Source: Vibrio renipiscarius
GTDB lineage: Bacteria; Pseudomonadota; Gammaproteobacteria; Enterobacterales; Vibrionaceae
Length of the DNA: 64,000 bases
Reading direction: 5' to 3'
Assembly: GCF_000827885.1 (NCBI RefSeq)
Contig: NZ_JTKH01000025.1
Span: forward strand, 124,001 to 188,000
How positions within the stretch are numbered: the stretch's first letter is position 1; every line of letters starts with the position of its first letter. The notes beneath the pieces are model-generated. The model worked only from the letters and a program-made list of their open reading frames with translations, did not search any database and was not told the origin of the DNA. Shown one piece after another: positions 1 through 8,707 of the stretch. A program made the position numbers and the translations under genes.

Positions 1-586
1 TTTCATCAAGGTATATCGCACGAATGCCATTATTGCGCTTTAGTACAAAGGTCGGTTGACCAAATTGCGCGCGAATTGCATCGAGCTCTTGTTTTGCATC
101 GGCTTGGGTTAAGTTTTGCAATCCGGAAAAATTCATGACGGACTTATCTTGGTAGAGGCGAAGACCAACATGATCGATGCCGGTTTTTTCGGCGATGACC
201 TTTTGTTTATTGAACTCACTAAGACCATAGATAGGGAATGGGTTTTCACTACTTGGGAACGAATCAAAGTCAGCCAGTGATGTAATTCTCGTCGCTGGAA
301 TCGAGCAGGTCAGAATGCTCTTGGAATCAAAGCTCGCAGCCGGCCCCACATAACCGTCATCATAACCACGTTCAAATTTGAAATTGTCTTGGCTTAGCGT
401 TTCTAAGGTACCGTCTTTGGATTTGTTCTGAGTGAAATAGGTTAAGTCGAAGTCTATGCCGTTAATGGCCGAAGAGGCGAGATCATGGCCAGTTAAGGTT
501 ATCTTCTGCACGGCCGATTCAGCGGCATAAAGCAAATTTGAGGATAATCCAACCGTTATCCCGACCAACAACGTTACTCGTTTCAT
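1..586 (-). CDS. Secreted hypothetical protein, 3' part beyond the window
   Basis: An open frame begins at an ATG on the minus strand at 586 and runs off the left edge, so at least 195 residues are visible. The N-terminus (MKRVTLLVGITVGLSSNLLYA) is a clear Sec signal peptide, followed by AES, so the product is probably periplasmic or outside the cell. An AGGGG stretch lies about 7 bases upstream of the start. The mature part has no motif I recognise. Two short tracts, near residues 60-95 and 135-190, look like a globular alpha/beta protein. The family is unknown. Confidence is high that this is a gene and nil on function. Confidence 0.75.
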   Translation of the reverse strand, partial: MKRVTLLVGITVGLSSNLLYAAESAVQKITLTGHDLASSAINGIDFDLTYFTQNKSKDGTLETLSQDNFKFERGYDDGYVGPAASFDSKSILTCSIPATRITSLADFDSFPSSENPFPIYGLSEFNKQKVIAEKTGIDHVGLRLYQDKSVMNFSGLQNLTQADAKQELDAIRAQFGQPTFVLKRNNGIRAIYLDE

Positions 587-910
587 CGCTTTCCCCTCTA
601 TTTAGCTTAAAAAGTGATTAAGAACCCTAAAAAGATAGTGAGTAAAACGTAGCGTCGCCACTCGAAAGACAAATTATCACCCGTCGAGCTTAATCATTGT
701 TCTGAATCAGAATGCGGATATTGGATGGCAATCTATGTTTCATGCGCGGGGAATGGATAGTGTTTAACTGAAACGCTAGCGTGCAGTGGTTGCACTTGTG
801 TCTATCGCACCCAGCCGCAATACACTACCGAATCGTAATACACCTAACCACAATACACTTAATACGACGCCTAAAATTGGAAGAGATTAGACGTCGTATC
901 ATTACAGTGA
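587..910. other. Intergenic region with three AATACAC-type repeats
   Basis: No gene is supported here. It is the upstream region of the secreted protein and the downstream region of the MFS gene. Around 825-865 the element AATACAC occurs three times at roughly 17-base spacing. An imperfect inverted pair (ATACGACG at 862-869, CGTCGTAT at 892-899) could form a long-loop hairpin just after the MFS stop, but no T-run follows it on the minus strand. Confidence 0.4.
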
Positions 911-2242
911 TTAAAAAATCGCCTTCTTTTTATCCGCTATATAGAATGCGACACTGATCGCAATGAACAACGCGGTAAAGTAATAGAAGAACGAAGAGAG
1001 CGAGGCGAGAAAGTCAACGTGCTGGGCAATCTGCTCCTCACTGTAGTGTTGAGAAATTAATTTATAGTAGTAGGCGTACAAAATACCAATCGAGCCATAT
1101 CCAAGGTTAAACATTAAACCTTTAAAACTTAATACGGTGGCCCTGTTGTGGGATTCTGTCTTTTTATTCAGGTGATAACTAATGAAAATGTTCATCGTCA
1201 TAATAATGAATATTAAGAGTAGTGCCGGTATTACGCCATAAATCGACCAGCCTAAACTGATCCAGTAAAACGTCGCCATTGTCGCGAAACCCATCAAAGC
1301 AATAAACTGTTTCGGTTTCATGCTTTCTGCGAGTCTGCGGCTTTGTCCGGCAAAGATAATCTTAAATAAACTTATTCCAGCACCAATCAAACCAAAATAG
1401 ATGATAGGGATATCGATGGCGCGATAATATTGACTGTTCATGGTTAAAAACATACGTGAAGTGTGTTCGAACAAGCTGTAATAGAGCAATATGAACAGTA
1501 CGTACGGGGTAGAAAATACCCATGTACCGGTGTCTCGCGTTAATGTCAGGCTCGATAGCATCGTGCCCCATTTTGTCTGGTTAGTGGGCTGTATTTTTTT
1601 CTCTTCCCTCATGTTGAATGCAGCATAAATGGCAATCATTGCCACCAGTAAGGTGGCGAAAACGGGGATACGCATGATGTCTTGGGTTTTCACTGGCGCT
1701 TCTAATCCTAAAAAGGAATAGACGCTCGCCATAAAGTTCACATCGTACATTGCCGCACCCACTAATGTGATGACAATACCGACGCTAGAGGCAATACGCA
1801 GTTGGATTTGTAAGACGCGCGGCCATAATTCTTCTTTGCCTTGTTCTTTTAGCGTGTCGTAAGCTAAGGCTTCATCAGCACCACTTGCTAGAGCCATTGC
1901 CAAACCACTTAATATCCGGTTGATCAAAAAGACACTGAACACCAACGTCGGGTTGTCCGTCGGGACAACGGCAATCATGGCGATTTCAATAAACATCACA
2001 ATCGAAGAGAGTACCACCAGCTTTTTACGGCCTAAGGTATCGGCTAGCGCGCCGGATGGGACTTCAGCAAGCACAATTGTTGCAGCCCAAACCACGTTAA
2101 GCATGGCAAATTGTGAAAGCGTTAACCCATAATCTAAGTAGAGCAAGGTGAAAATGGGGTAGTAAAAACGTGCAAAATAGCTGCTTCTAAACATTAAGAA
2201 GTAGCGTACATTGCGGATTTGGAGGATTTCATTGAGCGTCAT
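911..2242 (-). CDS. MFS family transporter
   Basis: This 443-residue protein is a 12-segment type major facilitator. The family's motif A loop between TM2 and TM3 is visible as GALADTLGRKK near residues 64-74, preceded by EVPSG. Length and hydrophobicity profile are normal. The ATG at 2242 is the natural start. MFS proteins are inner-membrane secondary transporters. The substrate cannot be read from the sequence; the EVPSGALAD style is common in putative drug or metabolite exporters. It stands alone between two intergenic gaps and no partner gene is adjacent. Confidence 0.85.
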   Translation of the reverse strand: MTLNEILQIRNVRYFLMFRSSYFARFYYPIFTLLYLDYGLTLSQFAMLNVVWAATIVLAEVPSGALADTLGRKKLVVLSSIVMFIEIAMIAVVPTDNPTLVFSVFLINRILSGLAMALASGADEALAYDTLKEQGKEELWPRVLQIQLRIASSVGIVITLVGAAMYDVNFMASVYSFLGLEAPVKTQDIMRIPVFATLLVAMIAIYAAFNMREEKKIQPTNQTKWGTMLSSLTLTRDTGTWVFSTPYVLFILLYYSLFEHTSRMFLTMNSQYYRAIDIPIIYFGLIGAGISLFKIIFAGQSRRLAESMKPKQFIALMGFATMATFYWISLGWSIYGVIPALLLIFIIMTMNIFISYHLNKKTESHNRATVLSFKGLMFNLGYGSIGILYAYYYKLISQHYSEEQIAQHVDFLASLSSFFYYFTALFIAISVAFYIADKKKAIF

Positions 2243-2638
2243 TAAATAGTCAGTTCTTCGAATTATAATAAGTTAAGGTTTATACCGTTTTTTGTTTATT
2301 GGTAAAGACTTGGTTGTAGAAATTCCGTTTTTATATGCCCAACAATTTGTAGATGCAGTCAACACCGATGCAACGTCAATCTGAACGGGTATACCAAATG
2401 ATGGTTAACCCCCTATGGATGCTTCAATTATAGAGGTAAACAATGAGTTAGGATATTGGTGGTTCAAAATAGTCAAAAGATGGGGCGGAGGGAAATGCCT
2501 TAGCGATGATCGGTTTGATCAGCCAGGCAGCATCACTGACATGGGCGCTCGCCATTGAGCATTACGTCATAATTTACTTTACAAAGTATGAGATCAGGCA
2601 ATAATCACATTATATCACTCTCAATGAAGACATTAACT
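2243..2638. other. Intergenic region, nothing recognised
   Basis: This is the divergent promoter space between the MFS gene (minus) and the small acidic protein (plus). I see no convincing RNA gene, repeat or operator. In-frame ATGs at 2588 and 2624 could extend the downstream gene, but neither has a good ribosome-binding site. Confidence 0.4.
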
Positions 2639-3031
2639 ATGACTGACTTTCACTATTATTTTCATCAACTACCTTGTTTTGACTGCAAAAAAACGACGGT
2701 AAGTACCGATCTTGGTTGGCTAACGGAAGCGATGAAAGAGGATGTCTTAGCGCAAGTGGCAACGATCATCGAACAAGGTGAAGTTGAAGCGGATTTATCT
2801 GTGAACGTAACGTGTACAAAAGACGAAGCGCGTGATTACTTATTACTGAACTTCTACGGTTACTCAGAAGAAGAACTTGCAAATCAAATAGAAGCGGATG
2901 ATGAGCAAGAAGTGGCAAATGAAATCGCAGAACTAATGGCAGAAGGTACTGATACTGCTGTGTTTGAACACGAAGTCGCGCTACAAAGCTGCACGACTTG
3001 CGGTGTAGTGGAAGTCTCTGACGAAGCATAA
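2639..3031 (+). CDS. Small acidic protein with terminal CxxC pairs
   Basis: About 130 residues from the ATG at 2639. Starts at 2624 or 2588 are possible and would add 5 or 17 residues. The protein is rich in Glu and Asp. It carries one CxxC pair near the N-terminus (CFDC) and one at the C-terminus (CTTC), a layout that could bind one zinc ion or form disulfides. No known domain is recognised and there is no signal peptide, so it is probably cytoplasmic. A strong terminator follows directly. The function is unknown. Confidence 0.65.
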   Translation: MTDFHYYFHQLPCFDCKKTTVSTDLGWLTEAMKEDVLAQVATIIEQGEVEADLSVNVTCTKDEARDYLLLNFYGYSEEELANQIEADDEQEVANEIAELMAEGTDTAVFEHEVALQSCTTCGVVEVSDEA

Positions 3032-3082
3032 TCATGACAAGTAAACCACTTCATCGCGCAGCGTATGAAGTGAGTTTTATTT

Positions 3083-3120
3083 AAGGCGCTAACAACTCTG
3101 TTTGTTCGCGCCTTTTTATT
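3083..3120 (+). terminator. Rho-independent terminator
   Basis: AAGGCGC and GCGCCTT arms are separated by an 18-base loop and followed by TTTATT. This ends the small acidic protein's transcript. Confidence 0.7.
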
Positions 3121-3432
3121 ACAGCGAGTGCGAGAGAACTCAAGTGTTTAGATTAAAAACCAGGCATTTTAAGATTAAATCCCTTCGAATAATTTCAAGA
3201 TGCGGTAAACCAAATCGACAGTCAATCGCTTAGATATGCAGCGATAAGACATGAGTGATGGTGAATGCTCGTGTGGTTTGATATGACCCGTAAACCCAAT
3301 AATAGAATGCAAATTATGGCGACTTCCGGTGAGCTAAGTGTTTTGTTTCGGTGCTCTATTTGTATAGTAGTGCGAATAGAGTGCCTTAATGATGGCTGAG
3401 TAATAACAATGCATGGATGAGCAGGAGCGGAT
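3121..3432. other. Intergenic region, nothing recognised
   Basis: About 310 bases without a supported ORF, RNA gene or strong repeat. It presumably holds the promoter of the membrane protein that follows. Confidence 0.35.
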
Positions 3433-3942
3433 ATGAATTCTAGGTATGATATGAAAACCGCGAGTTACGTTTTTTGTTCAGCGTTGTTGTTTTTATCTGT
3501 GTTGACCATTGTGTCTCTCATCGCTGCTCGTCCGCCCGTCATTTATACGTATAAATCCATCTTATTTACCTTGGCGTTGTCTTGCTTAATCGTTGGCTTA
3601 TCTCTGTTAGAAATGAGGATAAGGACGATAGGTGTGTTCACCTTAAAGCGGGTGTTGGTGTCGTTATTTCCTTGCTCTTTGCTTATTCTGTTTTCGCTCC
3701 CAAGTATGGCGTGGTTTGAATACTACGTTTCTGATTTTAACCAGACAACAGTGGTGAGCGTTGAGGAAAAAAAGGTCAAATATTATCGCAATAGCGTGAT
3801 TTGTTTCGAGCTCTCCCTTAAAAATGGTTTTATTGATGGTGATCTTTGTTCGTCTTCGCAGATGTATGCAGACAGCCCGACCTACGGTCGGATTGAGATA
3901 AAATACAAAGCATCGCCTTTTGGCTATCTTGTCAAAGATTAA
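3433..3942 (+). CDS. Hypothetical membrane protein
   Basis: 169 residues. An AGGAGCGG ribosome-binding site sits close upstream of the ATG at 3433. Three hydrophobic stretches are visible, near residues 11-33, 42-60 and 74-94. They are followed by a soluble C-terminal part of about 75 residues with three cysteines. This suggests an inner-membrane anchor with a small domain on one side. I do not recognise the family, and the neighbours give no functional hint. Confidence 0.6.
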   Translation: MNSRYDMKTASYVFCSALLFLSVLTIVSLIAARPPVIYTYKSILFTLALSCLIVGLSLLEMRIRTIGVFTLKRVLVSLFPCSLLILFSLPSMAWFEYYVSDFNQTTVVSVEEKKVKYYRNSVICFELSLKNGFIDGDLCSSSQMYADSPTYGRIEIKYKASPFGYLVKD

Positions 3943-4103
3943 CCGATGTAAACGCCGGTTATAGTCACGGCTTATATTGCCGTTAAGGTGGCCAGGTATA
4001 AAGCACCGCATTAGATGATCAGGCGTCATGCTGTAATCGGGTGTTGCAGCGATTTGCCATTAAGCGATAGTATAAGGGGTCTTTTATACGTACAGATTTC
4101 GAT

Positions 4104-4511
4104 ATGTCAGATGAAAAACTCGCGCTAGAGTGGATGCGCCAACAAGCTCATAAAATAGACCCATACACTTATAACCCGTCTTTTGAAGAATGTGTGGAGC
4201 TTATTGAGCTTGCGTTTAAAAAAGGGAAGAGCATTGGCCAATTGAGATTTTTGTTGGGCGAAGCCGATCGCAGAGCAGGCGCGGCAGAACGCAAACATGC
4301 GGCCTTAAAGTATGCCAAAGAAAAAAGCCCAAATGCAGGTCAAATCTTGCGTCTTCAAAGCAAACTACAGCAAGTCGAGTTAGCCCTGAAACTGTCGACG
4401 GGTGATAACAACATGACCATATCGCAGTTCTGCTCAGAGTATGATGTAAGTAAAAGAGACGGCAATACGGCGTGGCATGAAAAGCTGCTTCAACAAGATA
4501 AAAGAAAGTAA
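4104..4511 (+). CDS. Hypothetical helical protein
   Basis: 135 residues, highly charged and mostly helical by composition, with no signal peptide or membrane segment. The central part (residues 55-95, rich in Lys, Ala, Glu and Gln) could be a short coiled coil. The ATG at 4104 has only a weak ribosome-binding site. No domain recognised. Length and coding character support a real gene; nothing supports a function. Confidence 0.5.
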   Translation: MSDEKLALEWMRQQAHKIDPYTYNPSFEECVELIELAFKKGKSIGQLRFLLGEADRRAGAAERKHAALKYAKEKSPNAGQILRLQSKLQQVELALKLSTGDNNMTISQFCSEYDVSKRDGNTAWHEKLLQQDKRK

Positions 4512-4571
4512 CGGTAAAAATATTGACGGTAGATGGCACGGTGGCCGCGATTTCCCTCGAGTGAGGAGATA

Positions 4572-4688
4572 ATGAATCGTTTACTGTTTAGTCGAATTTT
4601 TCAAACTATGCTCAGAGGCTTTGTTCGCTTGTCGCCTGCCGGCACCTTCAAGTTGTTTGGGCATATGACGATGTGTCTGGTAAAATAA
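4572..4688 (+). CDS. 38-codon ORF upstream of rfaH
   Basis: A GAGGAGAT ribosome-binding site lies a few bases before the ATG at 4572. The peptide begins MNRLLFSRIFQTML, is basic and hydrophobic, and ends at a TAA at 4686-4688, only 23 bases before the rfaH start. This translation signal is better than that of rfaH itself. It may be a leader peptide controlling rfaH, a real small protein, or chance. No homologue is known to me. Confidence 0.35.
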   Translation: MNRLLFSRIFQTMLRGFVRLSPAGTFKLFGHMTMCLVK

Positions 4689-4711
4689 AAAAAACAAAAA
4701 ATATAACGAAG

Positions 4712-5212
4712 ATGAAATATTGGTATTTATTGTATTGTAAGCGTCAAGAGCAGGCTAGAGCCAAGTTACACTTGGAGAATCAGGGGGTCGAGTGCTATTA
4801 CCCTGATATGTTAGTCGAAAAAATTGTCCGCGGTAAAAAAGAGTTAGTAACTGAAGCGCTTTTTCCTGGGTATATTTTTATCCAATTTGACCCTGATTTA
4901 GGCCCGTCATTCACGACCATTCGCTCAACCAGAGGTGTGGCGGACTTTGTACGTTGTGGCTTGCTACCTCAGAAGGTGGATCAACGTATCATCGATAGTC
5001 TGAAGCAAATGGATGAACTCAAAGAGTGTCGTTCTCAGTTACCGAACAAAGGTGACATCGTGACGCTGACTCAAAGTGAGTATAAGGATCTTAAAGCGAT
5101 TTATTTGGAACCCGATGGTGAGCGCCGCTCATTTTTACTCGTCAATATATTGAATAAGTTGGTGAAGGTCAGTGTCGACAACTCGTCTTTAGACACCGAT
5201 TCACCGTCTTAA
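4712..5212 (+). CDS. rfaH: Transcription antitermination factor RfaH
   Basis: Started at the ATG at 4712 (MKYWYLLYCKRQEQARA), which gives 166 residues, close to the 162 of E. coli RfaH; the upstream extension to 4673 is not family-like. The NusG-type N-terminal domain shows the family's WYLLYCKR start, KIVRGKK and LFPGYIF segments, and TRGVADFVR. The C-terminal KOW-like part contains GDIVTLTQS and LLVNILNKLVKVSV. RfaH binds RNA polymerase paused at ops elements and promotes transcription and translation of long surface-polysaccharide and similar operons. No ops element was identified in this window. Confidence 0.93.
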   Translation: MKYWYLLYCKRQEQARAKLHLENQGVECYYPDMLVEKIVRGKKELVTEALFPGYIFIQFDPDLGPSFTTIRSTRGVADFVRCGLLPQKVDQRIIDSLKQMDELKECRSQLPNKGDIVTLTQSEYKDLKAIYLEPDGERRSFLLVNILNKLVKVSVDNSSLDTDSPS

Positions 5213-5392
5213 ATTCGTTAAAGGTAGCGTCTTCCTGCTTACAGTGAATGGTGTGGAGTCGGGCTTATATTTCCATCATTCATCTCTATAGCGATGAACG
5301 ATCCCGCTCTTCAGTGATTGCCCGCTTCTTTATCTTCCTTGATTCATTTGCCTTTGCCTCACACACGTATAATTAGATATTTGGATATCAGC

Positions 5393-5818
5393 ATGCCTCA
5401 ATCTGCACAACAACCCGTACAACAGCAAATCGGAAATATTGCCCTAGTGGTTGAAAATTACGACGATGCTATCGAGTTCTATACGAAAAAACTGCAATTT
5501 ACGTTAGTGGAAGATACCGATTTAGGGGGCGGAAAGCGTTGGGTTCAAGTATCGCCGCCTAACTCAAACGGAACCAATCTTCTTCTTGCTGAAGCAAGCA
5601 ATGAAGAACAAAAACGAGCGATTGGAAATCAAACCGGTGGTCGCGTATTTTTGTTTTTACAAACAAATGATTTTTGGCGTGATTACGAGTTAATGAAAAG
5701 CAATGGTGTTGTGTTCAATAAAGAGCCAAGAGTTGAGGAGTACGGCACCGTTGTGGTCTTCCAAGATCTTTACGGCAATAAATGGGATTTACTTCAACTG
5801 AACAGAGCCGCGGTTTAA
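5393..5818 (+). CDS. VOC (glyoxalase/bleomycin-resistance) family protein
   Basis: 141 residues from the ATG at 5393 (MPQSAQQ). The longer frame from 5318 adds a segment unlike the family. The body follows the VOC beta-alpha-beta-beta-beta pattern: IGNIALVVENYDDAIEFY, KLQFTLVEDTDLGGGKRWVQV, and near the C-terminus VVFQDLYGNKWDLLQL. VOC enzymes bind a divalent metal through His and Glu residues and act on diverse small substrates. The usual first metal His is not obvious here, so catalytic activity is uncertain. A terminator shared with the convergent PL15 gene follows. Confidence 0.85.
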   Translation: MPQSAQQPVQQQIGNIALVVENYDDAIEFYTKKLQFTLVEDTDLGGGKRWVQVSPPNSNGTNLLLAEASNEEQKRAIGNQTGGRVFLFLQTNDFWRDYELMKSNGVVFNKEPRVEEYGTVVVFQDLYGNKWDLLQLNRAAV

Positions 5819-5828
5819 GTTCAAATTG

Positions 5829-5868
5829 ACGCTATAAAAAAACCGCCAAAAGGCGGTTTTTTTATAGC
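5829..5868. terminator. Bidirectional terminator
   Basis: AACCGCC and GGCGGTT arms with an AAAA loop are flanked by A-run and T-run, all inside a wider GCTATAAA/TTTATAGC match. It lies between convergent genes and can serve both. Confidence 0.8.
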
Positions 5869-5892
5869 GGTTGCTATTTATTGCGTCACAAC

Positions 5893-8088
5893 TTATTGCG
5901 TCATAACACCGGTTTGCAAATTAAACATCCATTGCTGTGTTGGCGTTTTAACGACGAGTTGCTGATCATCAACAAACTTAACGTCGATGTCACTCTTACT
6001 GCAGGTCGCTGCGATAACGTGCTTTGATGCCGAAGGCAAAGACCATTCGATATGCGTTACGTTCGGGTTCGCATCTGAAACAACAGAGTCACAATGCTGG
6101 TTTTGTTCATCATACCCATAGCTGATCGTCGGCTTAAGGGTAGGGTGACTTGCTAACGTTAAAGCGTAATTGTGGCTAGGATGCGCAACCGTGATTTGCT
6201 GCTCACCCCACGCACATCCAAGTTCAGAATGGAGTCGCCATTGAACCGGTGCGGATTGAGTTAACGTAATATTGTCTATTAATATGACGCCTTGTCCCGC
6301 AATGAAAATGATGTGTCGAGTGACCCCAGACGCACCTTCATATGCATTCGTTAAGTCTAATTGATTGATGTACCAATCTTCTCCAGCATACTCATAAAGT
6401 AAACGCGCATCCGCGCTTTCATTGTCAAGAATCTGACCGCACCCATCGATTAACGGTAGGTTGTGCGCTTGAGTGGTTCGGGTCCAATTGGTATGGTGGC
6501 CACTTCCAAATCGATACCCATAACTGCCCGTTGGTATGAGTACACCATGACCATTATCCAACAAGGCGATATTGCCTTGATCGGCGTGTCGGTGCGAGCT
6601 GTTACCAAATGGACTGGATCGGAAAGATAAAGACAGCTCTTGGCTGGTCACTTTACCTAGGCCGGCAAACGCATAGAAATGATGAGAAAGCTCGGTATTG
6701 CTACGGGCATTCACCGTATTTAGAGCATGTGCGTTGGCGTAATTTATCTGGTGCTTCGTTGGGATGACATCAAGCAAATGGAGATCGTAAGTGCTGATGT
6801 TGCTCTCCATTTCGTGACATTTACGACGAACGACGCCATTACCAAAACGATCGGCATAAATACGCAGTGGATTCTGGGCAAAAAATCCTGGCCATTCCTT
6901 CCCGTCGCGCTTGCACCAGAAACCATCACCAAATGGATGGATAGAATCATTCGGTGCAACAAAGTCCATCGCAAATTTGCAATATTCGCGATAGAAAGGA
7001 TGGTTGTAAAAGGAAAACCCTTGAATGCGTTCAACCGATAAAAAGAACGGATGGAACCATTTGCTGTACGAAGACGAATAAAACGGGCCTTCAGCCCAGC
7101 TGCCATCTTCGCCACCATAAAAAGGCAACACCGATTGATAAATCATCAATGCGTAGTCGAGCCAACGCGCGCATGTGGTTCGAGAATATTCTTTATGCAA
7201 TGCAAGAGCGGCAATACCAAGATAAGCAGGCAGTCGCGAGGTATGGGAGTGCCCCGGAAATTGCTTAAACTGGTCCTGTTCTAGGCGCTCTTCCATTTGA
7301 TACGCAATGCGGATCAACATTGGTCGAACAAATTCTTTCTCACTGTCAGTCAGCAAGGGTGACAACCAGTGGTAGGCTAGGAATAAGTTTCTAGCTAAAG
7401 AAAGGCCAACTTCATCACCCCAAGTGCAAGGGCGTAATAAAGACGCAGGGCCTTCTGGGCTCCATTCGGCTAAACGAAGCAATAGTTTGACTGCGTTATC
7501 GCCTGAAGTTTCATCATTCCAAATTTTATATAGCAATACCAACGCGATAAGATCACGATCAATCCACTCACGCACGTTGGCTATCGCGGTGCGCTTACCT
7601 TCTTCTTGGCCACGAATGTAGTGATTTGGGTAAGAAATCGCATTAAGATCGAACTTCTCAGCGGTACGCTTAAATTGTTCAAATGCTGACCAAGATTCAA
7701 CACGAGAAAGTTGAATGTCTTCGTCAAAGTACATTAAAAATTGGTCGTGCTCGACACAACGCTCAAATAGCGCTTCGGCGGTCGGTGGTAGGTACGCAAT
7801 AGCGTCTTGGTTAATTGAAAAACCAAGCCATTTGGATTCATTGCCATCATTATCGACGATCTTCCAACGGTAATTACCAACAGGCAATAACTGAGGGATG
7901 CGAACCGGCGAACAAACATCATCCAGCTTCCATTGTTGGCCGAGTGAAAGGTGCTCTAAATAGAAAGTGTACGTTGCGGCGTATTCAGCTTGTGGCCAAG
8001 TGAAGCGAGGTGGATTGACAGATGACGCTTCATTGTTTTTTGGTGAAATGAAGACTTGAAAATCATGATGTCTGTATAAATCTAACAT
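5893..8088 (-). CDS. PL15-like oligoalginate lyase (heparinase II/III fold)
   Basis: 731 residues from the ATG at 8088, two bases after the stop of the acetyltransferase; the longer frame needs a TTG. It resembles the PL15 exolyase Atu3025. An N-terminal beta domain contains NPPRFTWP. A helical barrel carries GHSH (about residues 279-282) and GSWAEGPFY (Tyr about 337), the likely catalytic His and Tyr. A C-terminal beta domain contains SSPFGNSSHRHADQGN. There is no signal peptide, so it would act in the cytoplasm on imported oligomers, releasing unsaturated uronate that becomes DEH. It is the last gene of an operon with a symporter and an acetyltransferase. The exact PL subfamily should be treated as probable. 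Confidence 0.8.
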   Translation of the reverse strand: MLDLYRHHDFQVFISPKNNEASSVNPPRFTWPQAEYAATYTFYLEHLSLGQQWKLDDVCSPVRIPQLLPVGNYRWKIVDNDGNESKWLGFSINQDAIAYLPPTAEALFERCVEHDQFLMYFDEDIQLSRVESWSAFEQFKRTAEKFDLNAISYPNHYIRGQEEGKRTAIANVREWIDRDLIALVLLYKIWNDETSGDNAVKLLLRLAEWSPEGPASLLRPCTWGDEVGLSLARNLFLAYHWLSPLLTDSEKEFVRPMLIRIAYQMEERLEQDQFKQFPGHSHTSRLPAYLGIAALALHKEYSRTTCARWLDYALMIYQSVLPFYGGEDGSWAEGPFYSSSYSKWFHPFFLSVERIQGFSFYNHPFYREYCKFAMDFVAPNDSIHPFGDGFWCKRDGKEWPGFFAQNPLRIYADRFGNGVVRRKCHEMESNISTYDLHLLDVIPTKHQINYANAHALNTVNARSNTELSHHFYAFAGLGKVTSQELSLSFRSSPFGNSSHRHADQGNIALLDNGHGVLIPTGSYGYRFGSGHHTNWTRTTQAHNLPLIDGCGQILDNESADARLLYEYAGEDWYINQLDLTNAYEGASGVTRHIIFIAGQGVILIDNITLTQSAPVQWRLHSELGCAWGEQQITVAHPSHNYALTLASHPTLKPTISYGYDEQNQHCDSVVSDANPNVTHIEWSLPSASKHVIAATCSKSDIDVKFVDDQQLVVKTPTQQWMFNLQTGVMTQ

Positions 8089-8090
8089 GT

Positions 8091-8642
8091 CTATCGTGCG
8101 CTCCCTGCCCAAGAGTACTGACCGGTGCTGGCATCAATTGAGCCAATTTGTTTTGCAGGAGAACCTGCCATAATTGCGTAAGCGGGAACATTTTGAGTGA
8201 CAACAGAGTTCGCACAAACAAGTGAGCCCCGACCAATCGTTACGCTCGGGGTAATAACGACGCCCGCGGTTAACCAAACGCCATCTTCAATCACAACTTT
8301 GCCTGCGGCAAGGTCGCTGCGCCCGCTGAATGAATCGGTGGTTGGGTCAAACATATGATTGGATGCGACGATCGTCACGTGGGGGCCAATAAAGATATTC
8401 TTGCCAATGGTCACATCGCCATTAATGTAGCTGTATAGGCCGATGTATGAGTTTTCGCCAATTTGGTTTTCGCCAATTCGGACAATGGCACCTGGTGCTA
8501 ATCTTACGTCTTTATTTTGAAAGCCTAGAATTTGCGCGCGGGTAGTGTCGTCGGCGTGGTTATTACTTTGTGTCGTGTAAAGCGTGAACTTGCGAAAATC
8601 TTCATCACTGATTTCGCCACCAAATCGCTGTTGTACAGACAT
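8091..8642 (-). CDS. Hexapeptide-repeat acyltransferase
   Basis: 183 residues. From about residue 48 on it shows isoleucine-patch hexapeptide turns of the left-handed beta-helix fold (for example IGENSYIGLYSYINGDVTIG), a catalytic-type His in SNHM, and the typical ending VPAYAIMAGSPAKQIG. The relatives are maltose/galactoside O-acetyltransferases, trimeric cytoplasmic enzymes using acetyl-CoA. The start has an AGGAG site 6 bases upstream. Its stop lies 2 bases before the PL15-like lyase start, which implies translational coupling, so its acceptor may be an alginate-derived sugar. That substrate is an inference. Confidence 0.88.
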   Translation of the reverse strand: MSVQQRFGGEISDEDFRKFTLYTTQSNNHADDTTRAQILGFQNKDVRLAPGAIVRIGENQIGENSYIGLYSYINGDVTIGKNIFIGPHVTIVASNHMFDPTTDSFSGRSDLAAGKVVIEDGVWLTAGVVITPSVTIGRGSLVCANSVVTQNVPAYAIMAGSPAKQIGSIDASTGQYSWAGSAR

Positions 8643-8655
8643 GGGGACTCCTAAG

Positions 8656-8680
8656 AGGCAGAGAGAACGTCTCTCTGCCT
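8656..8680. other. Intercistronic hairpin between symporter and acyltransferase
   Basis: A perfect 11-bp stem (AGGCAGAGAGA / TCTCTCTGCCT) with a 3-base loop. It sits between the symporter stop and the ribosome-binding site of the acyltransferase. No T-run follows, so a role in mRNA processing or stability is more likely than full termination. Confidence 0.6.
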
Positions 8681-8707
8681 GAGTTATAGATTAAACTGAT
8701 AGGTCGA

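Noticed and set aside
861..899. Inverted ATACGACG/CGTCGTAT pair after the MFS gene as a terminator
   Set aside because: The loop is over 20 bases and no T-run follows on the transcribed strand.
6744..7118. Long frames inside the PL15-like gene in other frames and strands
   Set aside because: Shadows of the main frame with no start signals; the same applies to similar frames within PL17, TctA, symporter and LonB genes.
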